Positions 20,077 to 28,973 of a stretch of 64,000 bases of DNA are shown here, piece after piece. The DNA comes from Spirabiliibacterium falconis. GTDB lineage: Bacteria > Pseudomonadota > Gammaproteobacteria > Enterobacterales > Pasteurellaceae. The stretch spans positions 62,001 through 126,000 of the forward strand of contig NZ_JABMIJ010000006.1 in the NCBI RefSeq assembly GCF_014885015.1, given 5' to 3'. Position 1 is the first letter of the stretch. Every line of letters starts with the position of its first letter. The notes below the pieces were generated by a model that had not been told where the DNA came from, did not search any database, and saw only the letters and a list, made by a program, of their open reading frames with translations. The translations under genes and the position numbers were made by a program.

Positions 20077-20880
20077 ATGTCAAATATTTTAGAACAATTC
20101 TCATTGAAAGGAAAAATTGCGTTAGTCACTGGCGCATCATATGGTATCGGTTTTGCTATTGCGAGTGCGCTAAGTCAAGCGGGTGCAAAAATCGTTTTCA
20201 ATGATGTCAATGAAGAAAACTTAAAGAAAGGTCTGGCAGCGTATAAAGAGGCTGGCATCGAGGCCCATGGTTATCTTTTTGATGTAACCAATGAAAGTGC
20301 GGTTAAAGAAAATATTGAAAAAATTGAAAAAGAAGTAGGCGTGATTGATATTTTGGTAAATAACGCAGGTATTATTCAGCGTATTCCAATGTTGGAAACT
20401 ACCGCTGCGGATTACCGTAAAATTATTGATATTGACCTAACAGGTCCATTTATCATGTCTAAAGCCGTATTGCCTTCGATGATCAAAAAAGGGCATGGTA
20501 AAATCATTAATATTTGTTCAATGATGAGTGAACTTGGGCGTGAAACAGTCGTAGGGTATGCTTCTGCCAAAGGTGGATTAAAAATGTTGACCAAAAACAT
20601 CTGTTCAGAATTTGGTGAAGCGAATATTCAATGTAATGGTATCGGTCCTGGCTATATTGCGACACCACAAACTGCACCATTGCGTGAAAGACAAGCAGAT
20701 GGTTCTCGCCACCCATTTGATCAATTCATCATTGCGAAAACACCAGCTGCTCGCTGGGGAACGCCTGAAGATTTAGCGGGTGCGGCTGTGTTCTTATCAT
20801 CAGATGCGTCAAACTTTATTAATGGTCACATCTTATATGTTGATGGTGGTATCTTAGCGTATATCGGTAAACAACCTTAA
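20077..20880 (+). CDS. Gluconate 5-dehydrogenase-like short-chain dehydrogenase
   Basis: This is a 267-residue classical SDR: cofactor loop TGASYGIGFAIA, NNAG motif, and the Ser/Tyr/Lys catalytic group (ICSMMSE, then YASAKGG). The segment RHPFDQFIIAKTPAARWGTPEDLAGAAVFL and the end NGHILYVDGGILAYIGKQP closely resemble gluconate 5-dehydrogenases (IdnO/Gno: 5-keto-D-gluconate and D-gluconate interconversion, NADP-linked). No gluconate permease, kinase or idn regulator is adjacent, so the pathway is not defined by context. The start has AAAGGAG. A CRP site lies upstream and a terminator downstream. Confidence 0.82.
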   Translation: MSNILEQFSLKGKIALVTGASYGIGFAIASALSQAGAKIVFNDVNEENLKKGLAAYKEAGIEAHGYLFDVTNESAVKENIEKIEKEVGVIDILVNNAGIIQRIPMLETTAADYRKIIDIDLTGPFIMSKAVLPSMIKKGHGKIINICSMMSELGRETVVGYASAKGGLKMLTKNICSEFGEANIQCNGIGPGYIATPQTAPLRERQADGSRHPFDQFIIAKTPAARWGTPEDLAGAAVFLSSDASNFINGHILYVDGGILAYIGKQP

Positions 20881-20901
20881 TACGTTGATATAATTATTAA
20901 A

Positions 20902-20926
20902 AACCCAACAGTGATGTTGGGTTTTT
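20902..20926 (+). terminator. Terminator after the gluconate 5-dehydrogenase-like gene
   Basis: AACCCAACA (20902-20910), GTGA loop, TGTTGGGTT (20915-20923), with a T run to 20926. Nine-bp perfect stem. Confidence 0.93.
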
Positions 20927-20941
20927 TCGTATATACTCAAA

Positions 20942-20963
20942 TTTTGCGATCCCTCTTCCAAAA
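20942..20963 (+). promoter_or_regulatory. CRP-S (Sxy-dependent competence) site upstream of rlmN-pilW
   Basis: The left arm TTTTGCGATC (20942-20951) is identical to the Pasteurellaceae CRP-S consensus, with the diagnostic TGCGA instead of TGTGA; the right arm TTCCAAAA (20956-20963) matches six of eight positions of TCGCAAAA, with the correct spacing. It sits about 120 bases before rlmN. In H. influenzae the orthologous pair HI0365-HI0366 belongs to the competence regulon driven by CRP and Sxy, which supports this reading. Confidence 0.75.
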
Positions 20964-21083
20964 AAAGCAAAGTGCGGTCGCTTTTTTATGTGAAAAAGAC
21001 TAGATTAATTCCCACTGAGTGAGTAGAATTGCGCGTTTATTTAATCCAACGGTTAAGCCGTAATGTGTGACAACGAGGCAACA

Positions 21084-22199
21084 ATGACAACACGCACCAA
21101 TTTATTGAATTTAAATCGCCAACAATTGCGTCAATTTTTGCAAGAATTGGGCGAAAAACCTTTTCGTGCAGATCAGTTAATGAAATGGATTTACCACTTT
21201 GGTGAAGATAATTTTGATAATATGACAAATATTAACAAAGTGTTGCGTGAAAAACTTAAAACTGTTGCCGAAATTGTTGCACCAGAAGTTGCCACAGAGC
21301 AGCGTTCTAGTGACGGAACCATTAAATGGGCGATGCAAGTGGGCAGTCAGCAGGTGGAAACGGTATATATTCCTGAAGAAGACCGAGCTACGTTATGTGT
21401 ATCCTCTCAAGTGGGTTGTGCATTGGAATGTACGTTTTGCTCAACTGCGCAGCAGGGTTTTAATCGAAATCTTACCGTCGCTGAAATTATAGGACAAGTG
21501 TGGCGAGCATCACAAATTATTGGAAATCATGGCAAAACAGGTGTACGCCCAATTACTAATGTGGTCATGATGGGGATGGGAGAGCCACTACTCAACGTGG
21601 CAAATGTAGTGCCTGCGATGGAAATTATGCTCGATGATTTTGGGTATGGGTTATCTAAAAGACGAGTAACGCTTTCAACCTCGGGAGTAGTGCCGGCACT
21701 GGATCGTTTACCTGAAATGATTGATGTTGCACTTGCGATTTCATTACATGCACCGAATGATACGTTGCGTGATGAAATTGTCCCTTTAAATAAAAAATAC
21801 AATATTGCAATGTTAATGGATTCTGTGCAACGTTATCTTAAGCAATCAAAAGCCAATCATGGCAAAGTAACCATTGAGTATGTCATGTTAAATCAGGTGA
21901 ATGATAGCACGGAGCATGCCCATCAATTGGCTAAATTATTGGCAACAACACCTTGTAAAATTAATCTCATACCTTGGAATCCGTTCCCGCAAGCACCATA
22001 CACCAAGAGTTCAAACACGCGTATCGACCGTTTTCAAAAAGTATTGATGGAATATGGTTTAACGGTTATTGTGCGTAAAACGCGCGGTGATGATATTGAT
22101 GCAGCATGCGGGCAGCTAGCGGGTGATGTGATTGACAGAACGAAGCGTACAATGAACAAAAAGGCGTTTGGTAAAGGAATAGACGTTATTTCACAATGA
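21084..22199 (+). CDS. rlmN: Dual-specificity RNA methyltransferase RlmN (23S A2503/tRNA A37)
   Basis: This radical-SAM enzyme makes 2-methyladenosine at A2503 of 23S rRNA and at A37 of some tRNAs. The cluster motif CxxxCxxC is C112, C116 and C119 (CALECTFC); [24 protein letters not shown] and [11 protein letters not shown] are typical. I chose the ATG at 21084 because GAGG lies six bases upstream; an in-frame ATG at 21063 has no ribosome-binding site. The product is then 371 residues. In H. influenzae this gene is the first of a competence-induced pair, and a CRP-S site is seen here at 20942. Confidence 0.95.
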   Translation: MTTRTNLLNLNRQQLRQFLQELGEKPFRADQLMKWIYHFGEDNFDNMTNINKVLREKLKTVAEIVAPEVATEQRSSDGTIKWAMQVGSQQVETVYIPEEDRATLCVSSQVGCALECTFCSTAQQGFNRNLTVAEIIGQVWRASQIIGNHGKTGVRPITNVVMMGMGEPLLNVANVVPAMEIMLDDFGYGLSKRRVTLSTSGVVPALDRLPEMIDVALAISLHAPNDTLRDEIVPLNKKYNIAMLMDSVQRYLKQSKANHGKVTIEYVMLNQVNDSTEHAHQLAKLLATTPCKINLIPWNPFPQAPYTKSSNTRIDRFQKVLMEYGLTVIVRKTRGDDIDAACGQLAGDVIDRTKRTMNKKAFGKGIDVISQ

Positions 22200-22215
22200 G
22201 AAAAAAGGAGTAAAA

Positions 22216-22746
22216 GTGCGGTTTTATCGGTTAGGTTTTTTATGTACAAGTCTATTGTTGGTGGGCTGTGCGACTCAATTGGAGCAAGGCAATAACCAAG
22301 CTAAAGCGTATGCTCGTGCGCAAGTGGCACTAGGTTATATGCAACAACACCAATATGACGCAGCTAAACAAAATATTGATAAAGCCCATGAGGTTGATCC
22401 CGATTATTATCTGCCGTACTTGCTGTCAGCCCACTATTATCAACAAACGGGAAACGTGGAACAAGCTGAACACTTTTATCAGCAAGCGATGGAAAAAGAT
22501 CCAACGCAAGGGGATATTTATAACAACTACGGTGCATTTTTATGCCAACAGGCATATTTTTCACAGGCATTTGCGATGTTTGATAAAGCACTCGCACAAA
22601 AAGAGTATTATAAGGCAGCGCAAACGTTAGAAAATACCGCACTTTGTGCTAATTTAGCCCATGATTTGCCTCGCCAGCAGCAAGCTCTGGAAAAACTGAA
22701 AAAACTCAATCCTGAGCGCGCTCGGCAATTATCGACACAATTGTAA
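22216..22746 (+). CDS. pilW: Type IV pilus biogenesis/stability TPR lipoprotein PilW (PilF2)
   Basis: The 176-residue product has a lipoprotein signal (RFYRLGFLCTSLLLVGC, Cys about 18) and about three TPR repeats (QVALGYMQQHQYDAAKQNI, YLLSAHYYQQTGNVEQAEHFY, IYNNYGAFLCQQAYFSQAFAMF). PilW/PilF proteins assemble the PilQ secretin at the outer membrane; the H. influenzae ortholog is required for DNA uptake. The start codon is GTG at 22216, and it lies inside a USS (22214-22222): the USS bases GTGCGGT encode fMet-Arg-Phe. AAGGAG at 22205-22210 gives good spacing. The gene lies 16 bases after rlmN. Confidence 0.9.
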   Translation: MRFYRLGFLCTSLLLVGCATQLEQGNNQAKAYARAQVALGYMQQHQYDAAKQNIDKAHEVDPDYYLPYLLSAHYYQQTGNVEQAEHFYQQAMEKDPTQGDIYNNYGAFLCQQAYFSQAFAMFDKALAQKEYYKAAQTLENTALCANLAHDLPRQQQALEKLKKLNPERARQLSTQL

Positions 22747-22847
22747 TGTAAAAAGCACAGAAATCGTGCAATAGTGATGATTAATTGTTGCAAATCGCAC
22801 CCCAGAAATTTAAACTCTTCGTTTGATATTAATTACTGGATAAGCGT

Positions 22848-23882
22848 ATGGACAACGAGCAACCATTAAATCAACCAAGCCTCACGCTAGGGCAACAATT
22901 TCGTCAGCGTCGTGAAGCATTAGGCTTGACTATTGAAGATGTCGTGCAGCAAACGCATCTTAAAACGGCTGTGATTCATCATCTTGAAAATGATGAATTT
23001 ATTGTGGCGAATTACCCACCAACGTTTATGCGTGGCTATGTACAAAATTATGCCAAATTTCTCAAAATTCCTGAAGCGCAGTGGAAAAATGCCCACATCA
23101 CTTTTGGCGTTCCTGTTGAAAATGATTTACAAAAAAATTTGCGAAATAACCACAAAGTGAATCATTACTCGTCTTATTCTAGTTGGGTTGGTCGTCTCAC
23201 TTGGCTTATCGTGTTAATCATGCTCGGTATGACCGGTTATTGGTGGTGGCAAAATTATTACCAACAATCACAGAGTGAGCGTGAAAGTTTGGTGGAAAAT
23301 TTTTTAAATAAAAATGAATCAACCGAAACCGCACTTTCAACAGTGGATATGTCACAAAATGAAACTGATAAAAATGCGGTAATAACAGCGCAAGCTGAGC
23401 CGAATAATGACAGTAATGAGCCAGCCCCACTTGATGAACTGACTATGTCGGCAGACAAAGGCATTGCCGAGCCAACTGTAACAGCAGGTGAGCAGCGTGA
23501 AAGTGCGGTTGTACGATCAGATGATCTGAGTGTACAAGGTGTAACCTCTGGTGAAGTGTTGAGTAATGCCATGGAAAAACTCAATAATACAGCCGAAAAT
23601 GCACAAAATACAACCGAAAATGCAGATAATGCCATAGCAAGTGAAAAAAGTTTGCGTATTGAAGTTACGGGAAGTAGCTGTTGGCTAAGCGTGAAAGATG
23701 ACAATCGAAAAGTGCTTGCGCAAAAAGAATATAAGCGGGGCGAAGTTCTTAATTTCGATAGCAGTGAAACTTATGCTCTGGTGATTGGCGCACCACAGAA
23801 TGTAAAAATTACATTCCGAGGTGAAGAAGTTCCACTGAAAATTGATGGGCGTGTTGCACGCTTAAAACTACCAAAAAACTGA
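22848..23882 (+). CDS. rodZ: Cytoskeleton protein RodZ
   Basis: RodZ links MreB to the inner membrane for rod-shape maintenance. The 344-residue protein has an N-terminal cytoplasmic helix-turn-helix of the Xre type (about 10-80, LGQQFRQRREALGLTIEDVVQQTHL), one membrane segment (about 108-130, LTWLIVLIMLGMTGYWWW), a low-complexity Thr/Asn/Glu-rich periplasmic linker and a C-terminal DUF4115 beta domain (about 265-344, GSSCWLSVKDDNRKVL). Two USS copies fall in the linker. Order rlmN-pilW-rodZ-ispG-hisS is conserved. Confidence 0.94.
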   Translation: MDNEQPLNQPSLTLGQQFRQRREALGLTIEDVVQQTHLKTAVIHHLENDEFIVANYPPTFMRGYVQNYAKFLKIPEAQWKNAHITFGVPVENDLQKNLRNNHKVNHYSSYSSWVGRLTWLIVLIMLGMTGYWWWQNYYQQSQSERESLVENFLNKNESTETALSTVDMSQNETDKNAVITAQAEPNNDSNEPAPLDELTMSADKGIAEPTVTAGEQRESAVVRSDDLSVQGVTSGEVLSNAMEKLNNTAENAQNTTENADNAIASEKSLRIEVTGSSCWLSVKDDNRKVLAQKEYKRGEVLNFDSSETYALVIGAPQNVKITFRGEEVPLKIDGRVARLKLPKN

Positions 23883-23890
23883 TTTAGACT

Positions 23891-25009
23891 ATGATGCAAA
23901 TTCAATCTCCAATAAAACGTAGGGTGTCCAAACAAATTTATGTCGGCAATGTGCCAGTCGGCGGCGACGCGCCAATTTCAGTGCAATCGATGACAAATAC
24001 GCGAACCACGGATGTGGCAGCAACGGTTGCACAAATTAAACAGCTTGAAAAAGTGGGAGCTGATATTGTGCGGGTATCGGTGCCGACGATGGAGGCCGCA
24101 GAGGCGTTTAAATTGATTAAGCAGCAAGCGAGTGTGCCATTGGTTGCGGATATTCATTTTGATTATCGCATCGCCTTAAAGGTGGCGGAGTACGGTGTGG
24201 ATTGCTTGCGTATTAACCCAGGTAATATTGGGCGTGAAGAGCGCATTCGTGCAGTCGTGGATTGCGCTAAAGATAAGAATATTCCTATTCGCATTGGTGT
24301 GAATGCAGGATCGCTAGAAAGGGATTTGCAAGAAAAATACGGAGAGCCAACGCCGCAAGCCCTGTTAGAATCAGCGTTGCGTCATGTGGATATTTTAAAT
24401 AAATTCGATTTTGATCAGTTCAAAGTGAGTGTGAAGGCTTCCGATGTGTTCTTAGCGGTTGAAGCCTATCGTTTATTGGCAGCACAAATTGACCAGCCTT
24501 TACACTTAGGTATTACCGAAGCAGGTGGAGTGCGTGCTGGTGCGGTTAAAAGTGCGGTTGGGCTAGGCATGCTATTGGCTGAAGGCATTGGGGATACCCT
24601 ACGAGTTTCGCTTGCAGCGGATCCCGTTGAAGAAATTAAAGTGGGCTTTGATATTTTAAAATCGCTACGTATTCGTTCACGAGGAATTAATTTTATTGCG
24701 TGTCCAACTTGCTCACGGCAAGAATTTGATGTTATTGGCACCGTGAATGCCCTTGAACAACGGCTTGAAGATATTACCACCGCTATGGATGTTTCTATCA
24801 TTGGTTGTGTTGTTAATGGACCTGGCGAGGCATTAGTATCAGACTTGGGCGTAACGGGTGGAAATAAAAAGAGCGGTTTTTATTTAGACGGTGTACGCCA
24901 AAAAGAGCGGTTTGATAATGACGATTTAATCGATCAGTTGGAGGCACGCATTCGTGCTCAAGTTGCGGTTAAAGATTCTCGCTTACGCATTGATATAGTT
25001 GAAAAATAA
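23891..25009 (+). CDS. ispG: 4-hydroxy-3-methylbut-2-en-1-yl diphosphate synthase IspG (flavodoxin)
   Basis: IspG is a [4Fe-4S] enzyme of the MEP isoprenoid pathway that reduces MEcPP to HMBPP. The 372 residues match the family. The cluster cysteines are in [11 protein letters not shown] (two) and [10 protein letters not shown] (one), with the conserved Glu of NGPGEA. The N-terminal TIM-barrel marks [10 protein letters not shown] and RINPGNIG are intact. It starts 8 bases after rodZ and is followed by hisS after 12 bases; two adjacent ATG codons (23891, 23894) are possible starts. Confidence 0.97.
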   Translation: MMQIQSPIKRRVSKQIYVGNVPVGGDAPISVQSMTNTRTTDVAATVAQIKQLEKVGADIVRVSVPTMEAAEAFKLIKQQASVPLVADIHFDYRIALKVAEYGVDCLRINPGNIGREERIRAVVDCAKDKNIPIRIGVNAGSLERDLQEKYGEPTPQALLESALRHVDILNKFDFDQFKVSVKASDVFLAVEAYRLLAAQIDQPLHLGITEAGGVRAGAVKSAVGLGMLLAEGIGDTLRVSLAADPVEEIKVGFDILKSLRIRSRGINFIACPTCSRQEFDVIGTVNALEQRLEDITTAMDVSIIGCVVNGPGEALVSDLGVTGGNKKSGFYLDGVRQKERFDNDDLIDQLEARIRAQVAVKDSRLRIDIVEK

Positions 25010-25021
25010 TAAGGAAAAATT

Positions 25022-26305
25022 GTGGCAAAAGTAATTAAAGCCATTCGTGGAATGAATGATTGTTTGCCTAACCAAACGCCAGTTTGGCAATGGCTGGAAA
25101 AAACAGTGCGTGGTGTACTGGCACAGTATGGCTACAGTGAAATTCGGATGCCCATTGTGGAATCTACCCCGTTGTTTAAACGTGCCATCGGTGAAGTGAC
25201 CGATGTAGTTGAGAAAGAAATGTTTACCTTTGATGATCGTGACAACGAAAGTCTGACGTTGCGTCCAGAGGGGACAGCAGGTTGTGTTCGAGCAGGCATT
25301 GAGCATGGCTTATTATATAATCAAGAGCAACGACTATGGTATATGGGGCCAATGTTTCGCTATGAGCGTCCACAAAAAGGTCGTTATCGCCAGTTTCATC
25401 AAATTGGAGTCGAGGTGTTCGGTATTGCGAATGCAGAAATTGATGCGGAATTGATTTTATTAACAGCGCGTTTATGGCGAGAGTTGGGGATTGCAGAGCA
25501 TGTGAGCTTGCAGCTGAATTCTATTGGTTCTGCACAATCTCGCGCTGTATATCGTCAAGCATTGGTTGCGTATTTACAGCAACATATTGATGTGCTTGAT
25601 GAGGATTGCAAACGCCGTTTAACGACCAACCCACTGCGTATTTTAGACAGTAAAAATGCCCAAGTTCAGGCGATTTTAAATGATGCGCCAAGTTTGCAGG
25701 ATTATTTAAGCGAGGAAGATAAGGCACACTTCCAACAGCTCTGCCAGATTTTAGATGAAATGGGAATTGCCTACGAAATCAACCCAAAATTGGTGCGTGG
25801 GTTAGATTATTATAATAAAACCGTGTTTGAATGGGTAACGACCGCACTTGGTGCTCAAGGCACGGTGTGTGGTGGTGGGCGTTATGATACGTTAGTAGAA
25901 CAGCTTGGTGGACATGCGACGTGTGGCATTGGATTTGCGATGGGCGTTGAACGTCTCGTGTTGTTAGTGCAAGAGGTAAATCAGCAGTTAAATATCGAAA
26001 GTGCGGTTGATGTGTATGTGATTCATAGTGGTGACGAGGCACGTAAAGTTGCATTTAATCTTAGCGAACAGTTACGCTGTGATGTACCGCATCTGAAAGT
26101 GATGCTGCATTGCAGTTCAGGTGCTTTCAAGAAACAATTTAAACGAGCAGATAAAATTAATGCCTGTTATGCCATTGTGATCGGGGACGATGAAGCCAAA
26201 CAGCAGCAGGTGGCGATCAAACCCTTAAAACAGGATATTGAACAATTCACTTTGCCGATTGCGCAAGTGAGCCGCTATTTTGCAGAGCATGTAAATAAGG
26301 AGTAA
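25022..26305 (+). CDS. hisS: Histidyl-tRNA synthetase
   Basis: This 427-residue class II synthetase starts at a GTG (25022) with AAGGAA upstream. Motif 2 ([21 protein letters not shown]), the histidine loops [15 protein letters not shown] and [14 protein letters not shown] and motif 3 ([14 protein letters not shown]) are all present, followed by the C-terminal anticodon-binding domain ([13 protein letters not shown] onwards). It is in an operon with ispG upstream and yfgM 3 bases downstream. Confidence 0.97.
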   Translation: MAKVIKAIRGMNDCLPNQTPVWQWLEKTVRGVLAQYGYSEIRMPIVESTPLFKRAIGEVTDVVEKEMFTFDDRDNESLTLRPEGTAGCVRAGIEHGLLYNQEQRLWYMGPMFRYERPQKGRYRQFHQIGVEVFGIANAEIDAELILLTARLWRELGIAEHVSLQLNSIGSAQSRAVYRQALVAYLQQHIDVLDEDCKRRLTTNPLRILDSKNAQVQAILNDAPSLQDYLSEEDKAHFQQLCQILDEMGIAYEINPKLVRGLDYYNKTVFEWVTTALGAQGTVCGGGRYDTLVEQLGGHATCGIGFAMGVERLVLLVQEVNQQLNIESAVDVYVIHSGDEARKVAFNLSEQLRCDVPHLKVMLHCSSGAFKKQFKRADKINACYAIVIGDDEAKQQQVAIKPLKQDIEQFTLPIAQVSRYFAEHVNKE

Positions 26306-26308
26306 GGC

Positions 26309-26926
26309 GTGTCATATATTACAGAAGAGCAACAAGTTGAAGAGTTAAAAAGTTGGTGGAAAGAAAATAGCAAAGTCATTATCACCAGTTTAATTTTAGT
26401 TTTTGCGGGTGTTTTAGGTTGGCGTTATTGGCAGAATTATCAGTTGAATAGCCGCTTGCAGGCATCAAATGAGTACGAGCAAGTCTTTAACGCATATCAA
26501 GCTGATCCAAAAAATAATGCGGGGTTGCTGACTCAATTTGTGAAAGAACACGAAGGCTCAAGTTATGCTGTATTTGCACTGTTTGAGCAAGCGAAAAGTG
26601 CGGTTGATAGCGATCAATTAGCACAAGCTGAGCAATATTTGACACAAGCACAGCAAATGGCAAAAGACAGTCAGCTGAAAGCCAGTGCAACACTTCGCTT
26701 GGCAACAGTCTTGTTGCAAGTGAAAAAATATGATCAAGCGATTACCGCACTTAATAGTGTGGGAGATCCGGCGTATAAAGGCATTAAACAGCGTCTGTTA
26801 GGCGAGGCTTATCTTGGTCTAGATGATAAAGAAAAAGCAAAAACAGCCTTTACGGAAGCCTTAAAAACGCCAAATTTGGATCAACTTGATAAAGATTTGA
26901 TTCAATTACGTTTAAATACTCTTTGA
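26309..26926 (+). CDS. yfgM: YfgM-family ancillary translocon protein
   Basis: The 205-residue protein has a short cytoplasmic N-terminus, one membrane segment (about 22-42, VIITSLILVFAGVLGWRYW) and a periplasmic TPR-like domain (to the C-terminus, with repeats such as AEQYLTQAQQMAKDSQLKASATLRLATV). E. coli YfgM binds SecYEG with PpiD and mediates handover to periplasmic chaperones. The start is GTG with AAGGAGTAAG upstream. It follows hisS by 3 bases, its conserved place; bamB, which follows in E. coli, is replaced here by dapD. Confidence 0.9.
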   Translation: MSYITEEQQVEELKSWWKENSKVIITSLILVFAGVLGWRYWQNYQLNSRLQASNEYEQVFNAYQADPKNNAGLLTQFVKEHEGSSYAVFALFEQAKSAVDSDQLAQAEQYLTQAQQMAKDSQLKASATLRLATVLLQVKKYDQAITALNSVGDPAYKGIKQRLLGEAYLGLDDKEKAKTAFTEALKTPNLDQLDKDLIQLRLNTL

Positions 26927-26956
26927 TACATAACATAAACAATAAAAGGAATTAGC

Positions 26957-27781
26957 ATGTCTGATTTACAACATATTATTGAAACGGCATTTGAGCGTCG
27001 TGCAGAGATTTCACCTAAAACAGCGGATGCGCAATTAAAAGAGGCGGTGTCACAGGTTATCGCTGATTTAGATTCGGGTAAACGTCGTGTAGCGGAAAAA
27101 GTGAATGGGCAATGGATTGTTAACCAGTGGCTGAAAAAAGCGGTATTGCTTTCGTTCCGTATTAACGATAATACACTTGTCGCTGGCGGCGAAACGAACT
27201 ATTTTGATAAAGTTCCTATGAAATTTGCAGACTATGATCAAGCGCGTTTTGAGCGTGAAGGTTTCCGTGTTGTGCCTCCAGCGGCTGTTCGCCAAGGTGC
27301 TTTTATTGCTCGTAATACGGTATTGATGCCATCATATGTCAATATTGGTGCATATGTTGATGAAGGTACAATGGTTGATACATGGGCAACGGTTGGTTCT
27401 TGCGCACAAATTGGTAAAAACGTGCATTTATCAGGTGGCGTTGGTATTGGAGGCGTACTTGAGCCATTACAAGCAAATCCTACGATTATCGAAGATAATT
27501 GTTTCATTGGGGCACGTTCTGAAATTGTTGAAGGTGTCATCGTTGAAGAGGGTTCTGTCATTTCTATGGGTGTATTTATTGGACAAAGCACTAAAATCTA
27601 TGATCGCGAAACAGGGGAAATTCATTATGGAAGAGTACCAGCAGGCTCGGTTGTTGTTTCGGGTAGCTTGCCTTCAAAGTGCGGTAAATACAGTTTATAT
27701 GCTGCTGTTATCGTTAAAAAAGTCGATGCAAAAACGCGCGGTAAAGTTGGCATTAATGAATTGCTTAGAACCATAGATTAG
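26957..27781 (+). CDS. dapD: Tetrahydrodipicolinate N-succinyltransferase
   Basis: DapD makes N-succinyl-L-2-amino-6-oxopimelate, a step in lysine and meso-diaminopimelate synthesis. The 274 residues agree with E. coli DapD. The left-handed beta-helix hexapeptide repeats span about 105-235 ([39 protein letters not shown]). It follows yfgM by 30 bases with AAAGGA upstream, probably in the same transcript. It connects with lysC at the other end of the window. Confidence 0.97.
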   Translation: MSDLQHIIETAFERRAEISPKTADAQLKEAVSQVIADLDSGKRRVAEKVNGQWIVNQWLKKAVLLSFRINDNTLVAGGETNYFDKVPMKFADYDQARFEREGFRVVPPAAVRQGAFIARNTVLMPSYVNIGAYVDEGTMVDTWATVGSCAQIGKNVHLSGGVGIGGVLEPLQANPTIIEDNCFIGARSEIVEGVIVEEGSVISMGVFIGQSTKIYDRETGEIHYGRVPAGSVVVSGSLPSKCGKYSLYAAVIVKKVDAKTRGKVGINELLRTID

Positions 27782-27866
27782 TTTTTGTGCAAAGTTAGAC
27801 GGTTAAAGTAAAAATTTACATTCTTTTGATTGCATTTTAAACAAAAACAACAAATAATGGTTGAAG

Positions 27867-27898
27867 TAACAGAGGAAAGTATTAGAATTCCTCTGTTA
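27867..27898. promoter_or_regulatory. 11-bp inverted repeat between dapD and the repeat lipoprotein gene
   Basis: TAACAGAGGAA (27867-27877) and TTCCTCTGTTA (27888-27898) form an uninterrupted 11-bp stem with a 10-base AT-rich loop. It is 86 bases past dapD and 59 bases before the next start. There is no T-run directly after it, so a terminator function is possible but not typical; it could also be an operator or an mRNA-stabilising stem. Confidence 0.45.
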
Positions 27899-27957
27899 GT
27901 GTAAATAAATATGTTTTTATTACACAAGACTTACAATAAACAAACTAGGAGTTTCGA

Positions 27958-28770
27958 ATGAAAAAGTTACTATTAACAACGGTATTACTTGGTGCAACCG
28001 TACTTGCTGTAACAGGCTGTGATGATAAACAAGTACAGGATGTGAAAGATAGCGTTGCTCAAGCTAAAGATACTGTTGTTGAAAAAGCAACTGAGGCGAA
28101 AGATGCTGTAGCAGAAAAAGCGACTGAAGCAAAAGATGCAGTTGCAGAAAAAGCAACAGAAGTTAAAGAGGCTGTTGCTGCAAAAACAGATGAAGTGAAA
28201 GACGCTGTAAATAATAAAATTGAAGAAACTAAAGATGCAGTAGCGCATAAAGTAGAAGAAGTTAAGCAAGCGGCACTTGACGCAAAAGATGCGGCAGCAG
28301 ATAAAGCAGTTGAAGCAAAAGAAGCAGCGGCACAGGCTAAAGACAGTGCAGTTGCTAAAGTTGAAGAAGCGAAATCTGCAGTTGCTGATAAAGTTGCTGA
28401 TGCCAAAGAAGCGGTTGCTGATAAAGCAGTTGATGCCAAAGAAGCAGCGTCTGAAGCAAAACAAGAAGCATTGGATAAAGTGAATGAAGTGAAAGATGCT
28501 TCAGCTGAAAAAGTTGCGGATGCTAAAGAATCTGTAGCGAATAAAGTGGCTGAGGCAAAAGAAGCCGCAGCTGATGTGAAAGCAGAAGCAGCAAGCAAGG
28601 CTGCAGAAGTGCAACAAGAAGCTGCTGGAAAAGGCGCTGAAGTAAAAGCACAGGCAGATGCAGCAGCACAAGAAATTAAAGATAGTGCAAAAGATGTTGC
28701 TGATGCTGTTTCACAAAAAGCGGATGAAGCGAAAAAAATGCTTGATGGCGTAGCTGAAACTAACAAATAA
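27958..28770 (+). CDS. 11-residue-repeat, LEA-like lipoprotein
   Basis: The 270-residue product has a lipoprotein signal ending VTGC (Cys 21) and then almost only Ala, Lys, Glu, Asp and Val to the end. From about residue 27 the sequence is built of 11-residue units of the form VAEKATEAKDA, with some 7-residue steps, predicting one long amphipathic helix or right-handed coiled coil. This periodicity is that of group-3 LEA/apolipoprotein-like proteins. I do not recognise a specific function; an extended periplasmic or outer-membrane-anchored helix is the best structural guess. The DNA is a tandem array of 33-base units, nearly identical over the first copies, and holds no USS. AGGAG precedes the ATG and a strong terminator follows. 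Confidence 0.85.
   Translation: MKKLLLTTVLLGATVLAVTGCDDKQVQDVKDSVAQAKDTVVEKATEAKDAVAEKATEAKDAVAEKATEVKEAVAAKTDEVKDAVNNKIEETKDAVAHKVEEVKQAALDAKDAAADKAVEAKEAAAQAKDSAVAKVEEAKSAVADKVADAKEAVADKAVDAKEAASEAKQEALDKVNEVKDASAEKVADAKESVANKVAEAKEAAADVKAEAASKAAEVQQEAAGKGAEVKAQADAAAQEIKDSAKDVADAVSQKADEAKKMLDGVAETNK
28035..28200 (+). repeat. Tandem 33-base coding repeats
   Basis: The 5' part of the lipoprotein gene consists of consecutive 33-base units encoding VVEKATEAKDA, VAEKATEAKDA, VAEKATEVKEA and VAAKTDEVKDA. Units differ mostly at third codon positions. More divergent units continue to about 28600. Confidence 0.7.
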
Positions 28771-28790
28771 TTGTTTCTTTTTCATTGTAT

Positions 28791-28823
28791 AAAACCTTTA
28801 TCTTATGAGATAAAGGTTTTTTT
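28791..28823 (+). terminator. Terminator of the repeat lipoprotein gene
   Basis: AAAACCTTTATCT (28791-28803), loop TATG, AGATAAAGGTTTT (28808-28820) and further T residues. A 13-bp perfect stem. Confidence 0.93.
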
Positions 28824-28885
28824 ATTTTAAAATCAATAAGCTAAATTTAGATGTTATTATTTTTTACAAAATGGCATATCAGTTG

Positions 28886-28894
28886 TGGTATAAT
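28886..28894 (+). promoter_or_regulatory. Extended -10 promoter of sspAB
   Basis: TGGTATAAT is a perfect extended -10 (TGnTATAAT), 80 bases before the sspA start. No good -35 is seen, which is usual for extended -10 promoters. Confidence 0.6.
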
Positions 28895-28973
28895 TGCACT
28901 CTGTAACTAAGTTCCTTTCTTTTTAATAGTTTAAAACATTGAATAAGCACTGAGGTGCGGAGAATAAGTAAGA

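Noticed and set aside
27861-28600. CRISPR array
   Set aside because: Repeats at this locus are contiguous 33-base coding units without spacers. No other direct-repeat/spacer pattern was seen in the window.
28059-28766. Long open frame on the minus strand opposite the repeat lipoprotein gene (235 codons), and another at 27985-28464
   Set aside because: Both are products of the biased codon composition of the repeats; the translations are Ser/Ala/Phe- or Cys/Phe-rich low-complexity sequence with no start signals, while the plus-strand frame has a signal peptide, ribosome-binding site and terminator.
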